A stretch of DNA of 64,000 nucleotides, from NCBI RefSeq assembly GCF_900111495.1, contig NZ_FOIU01000003.1:396945-460944 (forward strand). Reading direction: 5' to 3'. The DNA comes from Chryseobacterium wanjuense. Its GTDB lineage: Bacteria; Bacteroidota; Bacteroidia; Flavobacteriales; Weeksellaceae. The first letter of the stretch is position 1. Each line of letters begins with the position of its first letter. The notes under the pieces were generated by a model that saw only the letters and a program-made list of their open reading frames with translations, had not been told where the DNA came from and searched no databases. Of this stretch, positions 17,601 through 26,600 are shown piece by piece. The position numbers and the translations under genes are program-made.

Positions 17601-17613
17601 TTGCTTTAAGAAT

Positions 17614-17643
17614 TTGTTAATTCAATAAATTCTTCTATTTTTG
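17614..17643 (+). promoter_or_regulatory. promoter of tRNA-Ser
   Basis: TTG at 17614-17616 and TATTTTTG at 17636-17643 are 19 bp apart, the consensus spacing for Bacteroidota promoters. The tRNA begins 12 bases after the -7 box. Confidence 0.75.
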
Positions 17644-17654
17644 CAGTCTCAATT

Positions 17655-17741
17655 AGAAAGGTGTCCGAGTGGTTGAAGGAGCTACCCTGGAAAGGTAGTA
17701 TACGGGTAACTGTATCGAGGGTTCGAATCCCTTCCTTTCTG
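17655..17741 (+). tRNA. tRNA-Ser(GGA)
   Basis: The 87-nt sequence folds as a class II tRNA. The acceptor stem is AGAAAGG / CCTTTCT with discriminator G. The anticodon arm is CTACC-CTGGAAA-GGTAG with anticodon GGA. A long variable arm follows, and the T-loop reads GGTTCGAATCC. No CCA is encoded. Confidence 0.97.
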
Positions 17742-17750
17742 CTGATTATC

Positions 17751-17790
17751 AAAGTCTTAAGTTTTTTTTTAACTTAAGACTTTTTTTATT
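17751..17790 (+). terminator. terminator of tRNA-Ser
   Basis: AAGTCTTAAGTT and AACTTAAGACTT form a 12-bp stem around a T-rich loop, followed by a T-tract. Confidence 0.9.
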
Positions 17791-17918
17791 TAATTATTAT
17801 AAATTCATCTTAGTTTAAAAAACATAAAAAAATTCAAATAATAATTTTATTTAATTATTATTTTATGTTAAAAATCAATATTTTTAGTATTTTAAAATAT
17901 ATTTGCAAAAAAAAGCAA

Positions 17919-19763
17919 ATGAAATTCAGAAATGATATTTCTTTTCTAAGAGCAATATCGGTAATAGCAGTTTTACTATATCATTATAATTTTTCTTTCT
18001 TTAAAGGAGGTTTTATAGGGGTAGACATCTTCTTTGTAATTTCCGGTTATTTAATGACCAGAATTATTTTAACTGGTTTTTCCAAGAATAATTTTTCTAT
18101 ATTGGATTTTTACAAAAAAAGGGTTGTACGGATTTTCCCGGCCTTAATTGTAATGATTACTTTTTTTGCTGTTGTAATCTATTTTCTTCTCCCAATTCAA
18201 TTTATTAATTATACCAAGCTCTATTTTTCGAGCAGCTTATTTTTTTCTAATATTTATTATTATTTAAATTCCGGTTATTTCGATTCATCTTCTAAGTTTA
18301 ATTTTCTTTTACACACCTGGTCTTTATCTGTAGAATGGCAATTTTATATGATATATCCGCTGATTTTAATCATTTTTAAAAGGTTTTATTTGCAGGAAAA
18401 AAGAAAATTCAATCTGATTTTTTTAGCATTGATAATCCTCTCAATAACATCTATGCTTATTCACAATATCTTTAGTAATTCATATTCATTTTATATGTTT
18501 TATCCGAGAGCTTGGGAGATGATGTTTGGAGGTTTGGCATTTTTATTTGCAAATTCATTTGACGATAAAAGCAGTACATTTAAAAAAAATATTTTTTATG
18601 TTTCTCTATCTGTAATTGCTTTATTCATTGTATTTACAAACGAACATACTGTAAAATGGCCTTCATTAATAACATTAATTCCGGTAGCTTTCACAACACA
18701 GATATTGTTATTAAACATTGATATTAAACTCTTTAATAATAAAATTGTAAAATACGTTGGAGATATTTCATATTCATTATACTTATGGCATTGGCCTTTC
18801 TATGTCTTAAGTTTATATTTCGCCCTTAATGACAGAATAAGATATAGAATTATTTTTATTATCCTCTCTCTAATTTTTGCGATCATTTCTTATCATGTGG
18901 TAGAAAAAAGAAATTATAATAATAAACACAGGCTTGTTTTAAGCTCTACTGCAATTCTTTTTATATTATCATTTGCAATTTCAAAATTAAATGCTAATTA
19001 TTTGTTTAACAAGAATATGGCTAATTTAATTTCCGCAACAACCGATTATAAATATAGCGAACAGGCATATAAACAATTCAGTCTTGAAAATAAACATTTG
19101 GCACATTATCAAACCTTAAAAGATTATAATTTTAATAATTTAAAAATCAATAATAACAAGAAAAATATAATTTTATTAGGTGACAGTCATGCTGCAATGT
19201 TTTCGCAAACTATTAATAATATTTTTAAGAATGATAAATATAATCTGATACAGGCAACAGCTGACGCAACATATCCTATGATTAATTCTGAAACACCTTA
19301 TGAAGGACCAAAAGATTTTTTCAATTTCTTTTTTGAAGACTATTTCCCGAAAAATTATAATAAAATCGATCTTGTGATTATCAGTTCAAATTATTATGGT
19401 TATTATAAAGATGATCTTATAAAGAAAATCAAATTCACTGAAAATTATTTTAAAAAATATAATATTCCTGTTATCTATTTAGGACAAACTGATAACTATC
19501 CTACTGATTTTCCAACACATTTTTATTTAAAAAATGACTATAATGTAGAAAGTATCAACACCCCTCAATTACAAAATAAAGTGTATGCAGCTAACAAACT
19601 TTTACTGAAAATATTAGGCAACCGCTATATCAATTTGCTTGATTATAAAATCGCAAAGGTAAATAAAGATGGTACACCTTATATTTATGATCAAAACCAC
19701 CTTACCTATTATGGAACAGAGCAATATCGCAGTTTTATTGTAAAATCACTTTCATTAAAATAA
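17919..19763 (+). CDS. O-acyltransferase (acyltransferase-3) with C-terminal SGNH domain
   Basis: From the Met at 17919 the product is 614 residues. An upstream in-frame Met at 17865 is less likely because a TATATTTG -7 element lies at 17898-17905. The N-terminal half is an OafA-like acyltransferase-3 domain with about ten helices (ISFLRAISVIAVLLYHY, GGFIGVDIFFVISGYLM, a TWSLSVEWQFY motif). The C-terminal half is an SGNH hydrolase-like domain with LLGDSHAAMF and the DQNHLTYYGT catalytic Asp-His. Proteins of this build transfer acyl groups to surface polysaccharides or lipopolysaccharide. It is flanked by terminators and is more AT-rich than neighbouring housekeeping genes, which suggests acquisition. 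Confidence 0.9.
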   Translation: MKFRNDISFLRAISVIAVLLYHYNFSFFKGGFIGVDIFFVISGYLMTRIILTGFSKNNFSILDFYKKRVVRIFPALIVMITFFAVVIYFLLPIQFINYTKLYFSSSLFFSNIYYYLNSGYFDSSSKFNFLLHTWSLSVEWQFYMIYPLILIIFKRFYLQEKRKFNLIFLALIILSITSMLIHNIFSNSYSFYMFYPRAWEMMFGGLAFLFANSFDDKSSTFKKNIFYVSLSVIALFIVFTNEHTVKWPSLITLIPVAFTTQILLLNIDIKLFNNKIVKYVGDISYSLYLWHWPFYVLSLYFALNDRIRYRIIFIILSLIFAIISYHVVEKRNYNNKHRLVLSSTAILFILSFAISKLNANYLFNKNMANLISATTDYKYSEQAYKQFSLENKHLAHYQTLKDYNFNNLKINNNKKNIILLGDSHAAMFSQTINNIFKNDKYNLIQATADATYPMINSETPYEGPKDFFNFFFEDYFPKNYNKIDLVIISSNYYGYYKDDLIKKIKFTENYFKKYNIPVIYLGQTDNYPTDFPTHFYLKNDYNVESINTPQLQNKVYAANKLLLKILGNRYINLLDYKIAKVNKDGTPYIYDQNHLTYYGTEQYRSFIVKSLSLK

Positions 19764-19764
19764 A

Positions 19765-19795
19765 AAATCCCAGTCAAATCGACTGGGATTTCTGT
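19765..19795. terminator. terminator between acyltransferase and convergent gene
   Basis: AAATCCCAGTC and GACTGGGATTT form an 11-bp perfect stem with a 5-base loop. It starts two bases after the acyltransferase stop. It can serve both strands. Confidence 0.8.
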
Positions 19796-19862
19796 TTGAA
19801 AAAGTACCAACTCATTTCAAACTTAAAATAATCTAGCTATATGAATGTTTAGGTGTAAAATT

Positions 19863-20582
19863 TTAATTGCACATGGTGAGAAATTGATGACTCATCTGTA
19901 CTTTGAATTTGGCGTCTGATTTTAATTTTGAATAGATCATGCTTTCAAAAGCCTTGACTTCTTTTAATTTCAGATCAATAAATTCGGCAATCTGAACAAT
20001 CGAGAATATAAAATCTCTGTATGTCGCAATATTCACGGTTTGTCCGTAAACAGGAAGATAGGCCTTCAGAAAAGGAAGCGTTGCCTGATGCTGGCTGTAA
20101 TTAACGCAATACTCCGCTCCTTCCCTGGAAGTAATAATTTCATAATTATTAATGAAATCTAATGTGTTTTTACCTTCTTTATCGTTATTCTTAGAAAAAT
20201 ATCTGTTGATTTTATCTAAAATATGTTGGGCATACTCCATCATGGTGATGGTTTTCAATTCGAAAACATGGTTCATGCCTTTTACCTTTTTTGTTGTTTT
20301 CCCGTTTTCACAGCTTGTACAGAACGAAAGCCCGATCTTTTCGTGATAAGGGAAAAAGCAATCCTTAATCTGGATCGAAGCGTCCGCCTGAAGCCTGTCA
20401 TTCGCAAAGTTGTAATACAGATACGGACTGTACATTTCGGCCAACGCTTTCAGATAATCCGTTTCTGAGGTATTGTGATATTCTTCAAACCATTTTTCAA
20501 GGTTGTCGTAATATTTGTTTTCAAATTCATTAAAACTTAAATAAAAAGGCAGTTCCATAGCTCTGTAATTTTGATATGACAA
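19863..20582 (-). CDS. hypothetical cytoplasmic protein
   Basis: The 239-residue protein has no signal peptide or membrane segment and is rich in aromatic residues (Phe/Tyr). One CTSC pair lies near residue 89 and single cysteines near residues 74 and 158; it ends LTMCN. A second possible start is the Met at residue 9 (20558). I recognise no domain. It is monocistronic, convergent with the acyltransferase gene. Confidence 0.65.
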   Translation of the reverse strand: MSYQNYRAMELPFYLSFNEFENKYYDNLEKWFEEYHNTSETDYLKALAEMYSPYLYYNFANDRLQADASIQIKDCFFPYHEKIGLSFCTSCENGKTTKKVKGMNHVFELKTITMMEYAQHILDKINRYFSKNNDKEGKNTLDFINNYEIITSREGAEYCVNYSQHQATLPFLKAYLPVYGQTVNIATYRDFIFSIVQIAEFIDLKLKEVKAFESMIYSKLKSDAKFKVQMSHQFLTMCN

Positions 20583-20897
20583 AGCTAATGGCGTAATGCG
20601 ACAAAACTTGACGTGTTATTTTTTTGATTTTATTTTTTTTCGGTTTGTTATTCTAAAATGAAGGATTTGTGTAAAAATAGATTCTTCATTCGTCAGAATG
20701 ACAATCTTATTGCTTTATCTTTTATTGAAAATAATTTCTTTTGTCCTGAAACAAAAGTTCAAGACTTGGATCCTTCGACTGCTTCGCGCTCAGGATGACA
20801 GCGTTAATACTAGCTGTTTATTAATGATAATTTATTTAAGTTTTAATGATAATTTATTTTTGATCATCACCCATTATTACTCATTACCTATTACTCA
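20583..20897. other. intergenic region with dispersed repeats
   Basis: There is no convincing gene here. It contains ATTCGTCAGAATGAC near 20688, the repeat TCCTTCGACTGCTTCGCG plus CTCAGGATGACA at 20768-20805, a direct duplication of TTTAATGATAATTTATTT near 20820-20860, and a run of TTACTCATTAC-like words at 20876-20905. The region resembles a mutation-prone repeat dump between two transcription units. Confidence 0.55.
20768..20805. repeat. dispersed imperfect inverted repeat
   Basis: GGATCCTTCGACTGCTTCGC followed by GCTCAGGATGACAGCGTT is imperfectly self-complementary (TCCT...AGGA, CGA...TCG). It shares GGATGACA and GCGTT with 144-175. Repeats of this sort are common between genes in Bacteroidota. 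Confidence 0.55.
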
Positions 20898-22430
20898 TTA
20901 CTTATCATAATTAAGCATGATAAATTCAAAGTAGTGGATCATTTTCATATAATTTTCGATGCTGATATATTCATTGGTGCTGTGAATGGACTGTTTTTCG
21001 GCATCCGTAATTTTTATCGGCATGAATCTGTAAATGTTTTTGCTCACGATCTGATATTTGTAAGCATCCGTAGCGCCAACTGTAAGGTAAGGAGTCGCGA
21101 TCGCCGTTGGATGAATTTCCCGGATTCCGGCTTCTATTAATTTAAAAGCCTTTGTAGTGGTTGATGAAACGGCCGATGCTTCTTTCACATTGTCGATTTC
21201 TTCAATTTCTACATTAAAACCTTCGGTAGCTCTGGCTATGTGATCCTTTACTTCCTTCACCGTATTTCCGGGAAGAAGCCTGAAATTGACTATGAATTCA
21301 ACCTCCGGCGAAAGAACATTGGGTGCATCACTTCCTTTCATCATCGTTAGGGCGGTCGTGGTACGAACCAGTGCGTTGGTAGAATTATTTTTAGTTAATT
21401 GTGACAGTAGTACAGGCCTCAACAACCATTGATTGGCAATTGCCATCCGGTTTACAAACGACATCGAGCCACCGATATTGGTGAAAAATTCATTCATCAA
21501 CGGAGTAACGATGGGCTTCATCTGGTCTTTTTCCAGCCTTTGCATAATGACTGCCGCTTTTCCGATGGCGCTTTCCAACGGAGGCATCGATGAATGTCCG
21601 CCCAATCCTTTTACTTTAATTTTTACAGAAAGAAAACCCTTTTCTGCACAGCCGATTACGGCAACGTCTGCATCAATTCCGGCAACGCTACCTTTTTGTA
21701 AAATTAATCCACCCTCATCGTAAACTGCATCGAATTTCAGATTTTTACTTTTGAAATAATTTGCGATTTGTGCCGCACCTTTTTGTCCGCCCACCTCTTC
21801 ATCAAACCCGAAAGCAAGATAAATATCTCTTTGAGGCGTATGTTTATTTTTAATTAAATTATTAAAAGATTCCATTAAAGAGAAGAACATTCCTTTCATA
21901 TCGATAGTTCCCCTGCCATAAATTCTCCCATTGGCAACAGCCCCGGAAAATGGTCCAAAATCCCAGTCTTCGGCCACTTTTGAATTGGGAGCCAATGGCT
22001 GATCATCGGGTCTGAAAATATTTTCAGATTTATCTTTAATTTCTGCATCTCCCGGAGGAACAACATCGTAGTGAGAGAGGAATACAATGGGATCAAGAGA
22101 GGGATTGCTTCCTTTTAACCTAAAAACCAAACCATATTTATTGACTTCATAATTCTCCGTATTCTGGTAGATCAACGGATAAGTTTGCTTTAAATATTCT
22201 TTGAAGGTATCGAATGTAGAATAATCAAATTCACCCAATTCTCCCGCAGAAACCGTCGGAATTTTTATCCCTCCGGAAAGCCTCTGAATCGCGGAATCGT
22301 TTTTAACAGCTTTCCAGCCTTGTCCATTTCCCGCATTTGCTTTTCTGAAAGGGTAGGTAAATGTTTTGATTAAAATGACAGCTATTAAGACAATAAGGAT
22401 GGCAAGGAGGATGAAGAGGAGCTTTTTCAT
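20898..22430 (-). CDS. M20-family zinc metallopeptidase, membrane-anchored
   Basis: The 510-residue protein has an N-terminal membrane anchor (residues 4-26) and an M20/carboxypeptidase-S-type catalytic domain. Visible metal or catalytic segments are LSHYDVVPPG (about residue 118), GRGTIDMKG (about residue 173) and GFDEEVGGQKGA (about residue 209). The dimerisation domain contains KGLGGHSSMPP (about residue 275). The C-terminal SIHSTNEYIS (about residue 485) supplies the last metal His. The length and anchor resemble PM20D1-like peptidases. It probably trims peptides or N-acyl amino acids in the periplasm. Confidence 0.88.
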   Translation of the reverse strand: MKKLLFILLAILIVLIAVILIKTFTYPFRKANAGNGQGWKAVKNDSAIQRLSGGIKIPTVSAGELGEFDYSTFDTFKEYLKQTYPLIYQNTENYEVNKYGLVFRLKGSNPSLDPIVFLSHYDVVPPGDAEIKDKSENIFRPDDQPLAPNSKVAEDWDFGPFSGAVANGRIYGRGTIDMKGMFFSLMESFNNLIKNKHTPQRDIYLAFGFDEEVGGQKGAAQIANYFKSKNLKFDAVYDEGGLILQKGSVAGIDADVAVIGCAEKGFLSVKIKVKGLGGHSSMPPLESAIGKAAVIMQRLEKDQMKPIVTPLMNEFFTNIGGSMSFVNRMAIANQWLLRPVLLSQLTKNNSTNALVRTTTALTMMKGSDAPNVLSPEVEFIVNFRLLPGNTVKEVKDHIARATEGFNVEIEEIDNVKEASAVSSTTTKAFKLIEAGIREIHPTAIATPYLTVGATDAYKYQIVSKNIYRFMPIKITDAEKQSIHSTNEYISIENYMKMIHYFEFIMLNYDK

Positions 22431-22779
22431 AATTTTGAAATTGTGGTGAATGGTTATTTCAAATATAGTGAGATTTTTATTTTGGGAGGGTTGACAAAAA
22501 AATCATATTAATAAAATCTTTAATTGTTTAGTTTACTGGGTAATGATTTTGACTTTGAGGTTTTTGGAGGTGATGGGGATTGTGTGTTTATTTGATTTTT
22601 AAATATATATCATCAGTAAATCTGCTATATTTGTCCATTGATGAAATGATTCCTTCTTCTTTTTCTCTTTTTTTATAAATAATTCGAGATATTCAAATCT
22701 TTTAAACCCCGAATTGCAATAAAAATTCCTGTAACAATTGATACAGGAATTTGGTACATTAAAATCTTTAATATCGCGA
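22431..22779. other. non-coding stretch between M20 gene and broken membrane gene
   Basis: I see no gene. The only structure is the minus-strand terminator at 22723-22752. Confidence 0.5.
22723..22752 (-). terminator. terminator of the broken small membrane gene
   Basis: AAATTCCTGTA and TACAGGAATTT pair over 11 bp with an 8-base loop. On the minus strand the stem is followed by TTATTG. Confidence 0.7.
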
Positions 22780-23070
22780 TTATTTGGACTTAAAATGTTT
22801 TATTATTTGGAAAAACCCAGGAAAACATAACATTACAAAAAACAAATAAAAACTCATTCCAAAATCTAAAATAATGGTTACTATTAAGCTGAGAAGTGGA
22901 ACACATATAAGCAAGATACCAAGTATTAAGTGATTAGGCCTTTTTATAAAAAAAGGGGGTTTATTTCTAAACCGATATTCATCACTATACTTGCGAGAAT
23001 GTCAATCCTCAAAATCCTCTATGAAGCTGTCCTCTTTTTCTTTGTTTTCTTCAAAATCTTTTTTACTCAT
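22780..23070 (-). pseudogene. small two-helix membrane protein gene with an in-frame stop
   Basis: The minus-strand frame starts at 23070 (MSKKDFEENKEKEDS) and would encode 96 residues with two membrane helices, ending FKSK at a TAA at 22780. Codon 23 is TGA (23002-23004), directly after the acidic FIEDFED and before HSRKYSDEYR. The frame stays open on both sides and a terminator follows, so the gene looks intact except for this stop. A sequencing error is possible. It lies about 220 bp downstream of the RHS toxin operon on the same strand and could be an old accessory or immunity gene. Confidence 0.5.
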
Positions 23071-23254
23071 TTGATGATTTTTTTGCAATTATGTCGAAAA
23101 AAAAAGTAAAAATACAGAAATAATCAAAGATGTTATTTTTCTTATCGTAGTAAAATCAACTTTGAAAGTAGAAAACATATTATTTACTAGAGAAAAGCCT
23201 GTAGTTATAATAATATAATAAGAGCAAATAATGATTGCTATCCGAATAGTTTAA

Positions 23255-23286
23255 AATCAATCCCCCGAATATTCGAGGGATTGATT
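23255..23286 (-). terminator. terminator of the RHS toxin operon
   Basis: AATCAATCCC..CGAA and TTCG..GGGATTGATT form a long stem with one mismatch, three bases from the stop of the lipoprotein gene. On the minus strand it continues into TTTTAAAC. Confidence 0.75.
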
Positions 23287-23288
23287 TA

Positions 23289-23672
23289 TTATTCAATTTT
23301 AAACTGTTTTTTATCTGGAGGAATAACTTTTATTACAATTATTTGATTATTTTTTAGTTCTCCCTCTCCATATTCGTCTGAACCAAACGCAAAATTAGGG
23401 CCGTCTGTTTCAAAGCTATAACGCTTCTCTTTATTGATTTTAAGAGTAACCATTCCTAAGGAATCTGTAACATACTGGCCTATTTCAACATACTTCCTTA
23501 ATGGAATATTCCATTTAGCCTGTCTTACTGTAACAGTATCATTTATCCGAGGATGTTTAGTATAAGAATCTACAACTTTTACAGATATAGTAATCTCATT
23601 TTTTTTGTCATAATTATTACATCCTATTAAAAATAAACAAAAAAATACTAACGTTATTAATTTAGAGACCAT
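23289..23672 (-). CDS. lipoprotein, candidate immunity protein of the RHS toxin
   Basis: The 127-residue product has a lipoprotein signal (LFLIGC, lipid-attached Cys18) and a small beta-rich domain (residues 28-120; ITISVKVVDSYTKHP...TDSLGMVTLKINK) resembling Ig-like/carboxypeptidase-regulatory folds. Its start overlaps the 3' end of the RHS toxin gene by 11 bp, the usual position of immunity genes. A lipase-type toxin would attack membranes from the periplasm, so an envelope lipoprotein is a sensible antidote. The immunity role is inference from position. Confidence 0.6.
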   Translation of the reverse strand: MVSKLITLVFFCLFLIGCNNYDKKNEITISVKVVDSYTKHPRINDTVTVRQAKWNIPLRKYVEIGQYVTDSLGMVTLKINKEKRYSFETDGPNFAFGSDEYGEGELKNNQIIVIKVIPPDKKQFKIE

Positions 23673-26600
23673 ATGCTTTTCTTATAATGTTTAAATGACT
23701 AACAGGTACACCAGATTTATAATACTGACCTGTGTAATCAACTTGATTAATAATAGGAAATGAAAACTTCGCTTTTACCGGACTACCAACAAAAGGATTA
23801 TCAAGATTCCAATAAGGCAGACCATACATTTTTACTGTTGAATTTCTCTGATAATAATTGTTAACTCTTAAAACATTCGGATGAGTAAAAATAAAATCTC
23901 CTCCCAAACTTACAGGATCAAATAGATTTACTTCAGCAATATTAATATTCATTTCTCCCAACTCATTAGCAATTCTAACTGCAGCGGCTCCACCTCGACT
24001 ATGTCCATAGATCTTTATCTGTTTTCCCTCATTATAACCATCCACTAAGTAATCTATGATTTCTTGGTCATTTGTTCCCCAAGAGCTTGTAAACATTTTT
24101 CCTCCTTGTTTTTCAACAATTTTCTCTAATCGTGGATTGTCACTAACTTCTCTTCCTCCTGCTCCGTAAATGCCAGCAACTACATATTTTGGCTGTGTTA
24201 TCCTATGCATTGCATGATTAAATAACGCAACAATCCCACCAATTTTCACACCTTCCCAGAAGTTTCCTCCTGCAAGAGCATGACCTACACCTCCAGAAAG
24301 CATTCCCAATGCAAACTGGCTTGTACCGCTGTATGCGGCAGCTCCAACAGCTTGTCCATATCCAAACGATACAGCACTTGATAAAAATGCACTCGCTGCC
24401 GCAGTAAAGAAATTACCTCCCTGCATAAAGCTCAATGTTCCCTGTACCCCTGCGTGGACGAGACTTCTTAAAGCCTCATTTCCTATGCTTGCAGTAGCAG
24501 TAGAAAAAACATCTCCTATAACAATTGTTATTCCCGCACTTATCATACCCATTACGATGGATGAATAAAGGTTGAGGATATTAAACTTTCCGCCAGTAAT
24601 CAAAACCGTAGCAGTATAACCAACAACAGCAATAGCAATTGCTTGTACTATAGGAATCATTAAAAACTGAAAAAACTCCCCACTCGGATCATTAAACATC
24701 AAGGGATTATTCAGAACATACCCATATTTATTATAATTCTGGGTGTTGTAAGGATCCTGAATGTTCTCATCAGCATTTAAGAATCTTCTTAATAACGGAT
24801 CATACAATCTACCATTCATGTGAATGATTCCCACCTCTGCAAAATGCTCATGGCTGGTGTATCCTCTGTCTACTAATAGCGAAGCATTATCAATTATACT
24901 CTTATCGGTAATGATTGCACCATTTCCTATCTTAAGATGGGTAAAATTGCCCCACGCATCAAAATGCCTCTGTTCCAGTTTATTTCCTGCTTCATCACTT
25001 ATTGCTAAGATACTTCCGATATAATCTTTATGCAAAAATCTGTAAGAACCACTACTCTCATCAAAGTTCTTTAAATATACAATATTACTTTCATAAGGTG
25101 TTCCTCCGATATATAAAATATGTTTTTCCTTTCCGGTAGTGTTGTCTTTCAACACTTCAAAACTTCCGTCTTCACTGTAGAATTTGGTGAATTTTCCATC
25201 TCCGTCAATACTAAAGTTTCCACCATACGTCACTCTTTGTCTCATGCTTGTCAAGCCGTACTGAAAGGCAACATCTCCTTTCTCTCCATCAATGAAAACA
25301 GGATCATTATTCTCGTTGTAAGCAATGCTCTGAATCAGATCATTATTATAGTTTTGAGTTCCCGCAGCATTTAACGTCATTCCGGTTGGTTGGTAAATCT
25401 TTGCAGAGTTTTCATACTTCATGGTTCCCACCTGGTCATTCTCCATGATTCTACCTTTAACGTCATAGATATTTCTATTATTTGATGGCTTAATTCCCGT
25501 TACCGGATTCGTCCAGTTTACCAATCGGTTGTTGTCATCATAGTCAAAGGATTCAACAATATTGAAATCTCCACCTGTTGTTCTGCTCTTTAATTCATTT
25601 TTAATGGCATCAAATGAGTAAGAAAGTTGAAGAATACTTGGTTTTACTGCCGATGAGTGATTAACATTCGTTAAAAATCCATTGGTGTCATACGTATTAT
25701 TGACGTCTGCAGCTCCCAATTTAGCTTTTAAAACCTGACCTTTGGCATTGGTTTCCTTAAGCTCCCACAGGCTTTTACCTGTTACTTTGTCTTTTACCTG
25801 ATAAAGCTCTCCGTTCCATGTACTGTATACATTTTCTACGTTAACTTTAGTCAAAACACCGGAAGAATATAATTGCTTTTCATAAGAAATTACTCTTCCT
25901 TTATCATCATAAGTAATTCCTTTTTGGATAAAGTATTTCCCATTACTGCTTTCTGATGAAGATAATAATCTTCCTTGTGGATCGTAAGAAACATTTGAAC
26001 TATATACTTTTCCTTTAGATGTACCTCCTCTTGAAATTACTCTGCCTTTATTATCATAAGTATAAGAGATAATTTTATTCGTAGCCTGACCTCCATCTGT
26101 TGTTGACAATTCTTTTTGAGAGATCAGCTGACCTAAACTGTTATACGTGTATTCTTTTGTTCCTTTTGGACTGATAATTTTCTTGGACTGTCCAAAACCA
26201 TCATATTCATATTTATAAATTCCATTGGAAGGATCATTGAATTCTGATTTTCTTCCCCAAGAATCGTATTTTGTGGTGACAGTATTTTCCGCATACTGAG
26301 CTTTTATCTGCTCTCCGGCTGCATTGTAAGAGAATTGTATCGTCCCGCCTTTATCTGTTGAAGAAACTACATTTCCTAAAGCATCAGTGGTTTTGGAAGT
26401 AGTTCTTCCATAACCGTTAAGCTCTTTGGTAGTCGTTATCAAACCTGAAACCGTAGTTACCATCTGCTTCCCATTGAACCCAGTAGCAGTTGCCTTGGTG
26501 ATAGGAAAAACAGAATCATCATAAACAATGGTATTCCACCCGGAAGCACTTTGCCCTTCAAAATAAGGCTCGGATTCCTTGATTTTTCTTCCTAAAACAT

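Noticed and set aside
23002..23004. TGA in the small membrane gene as a selenocysteine codon
   Set aside because: No SECIS-like hairpin directly after the codon and no family reason for selenocysteine in an acidic linker; a nonsense mutation or base error is simpler.
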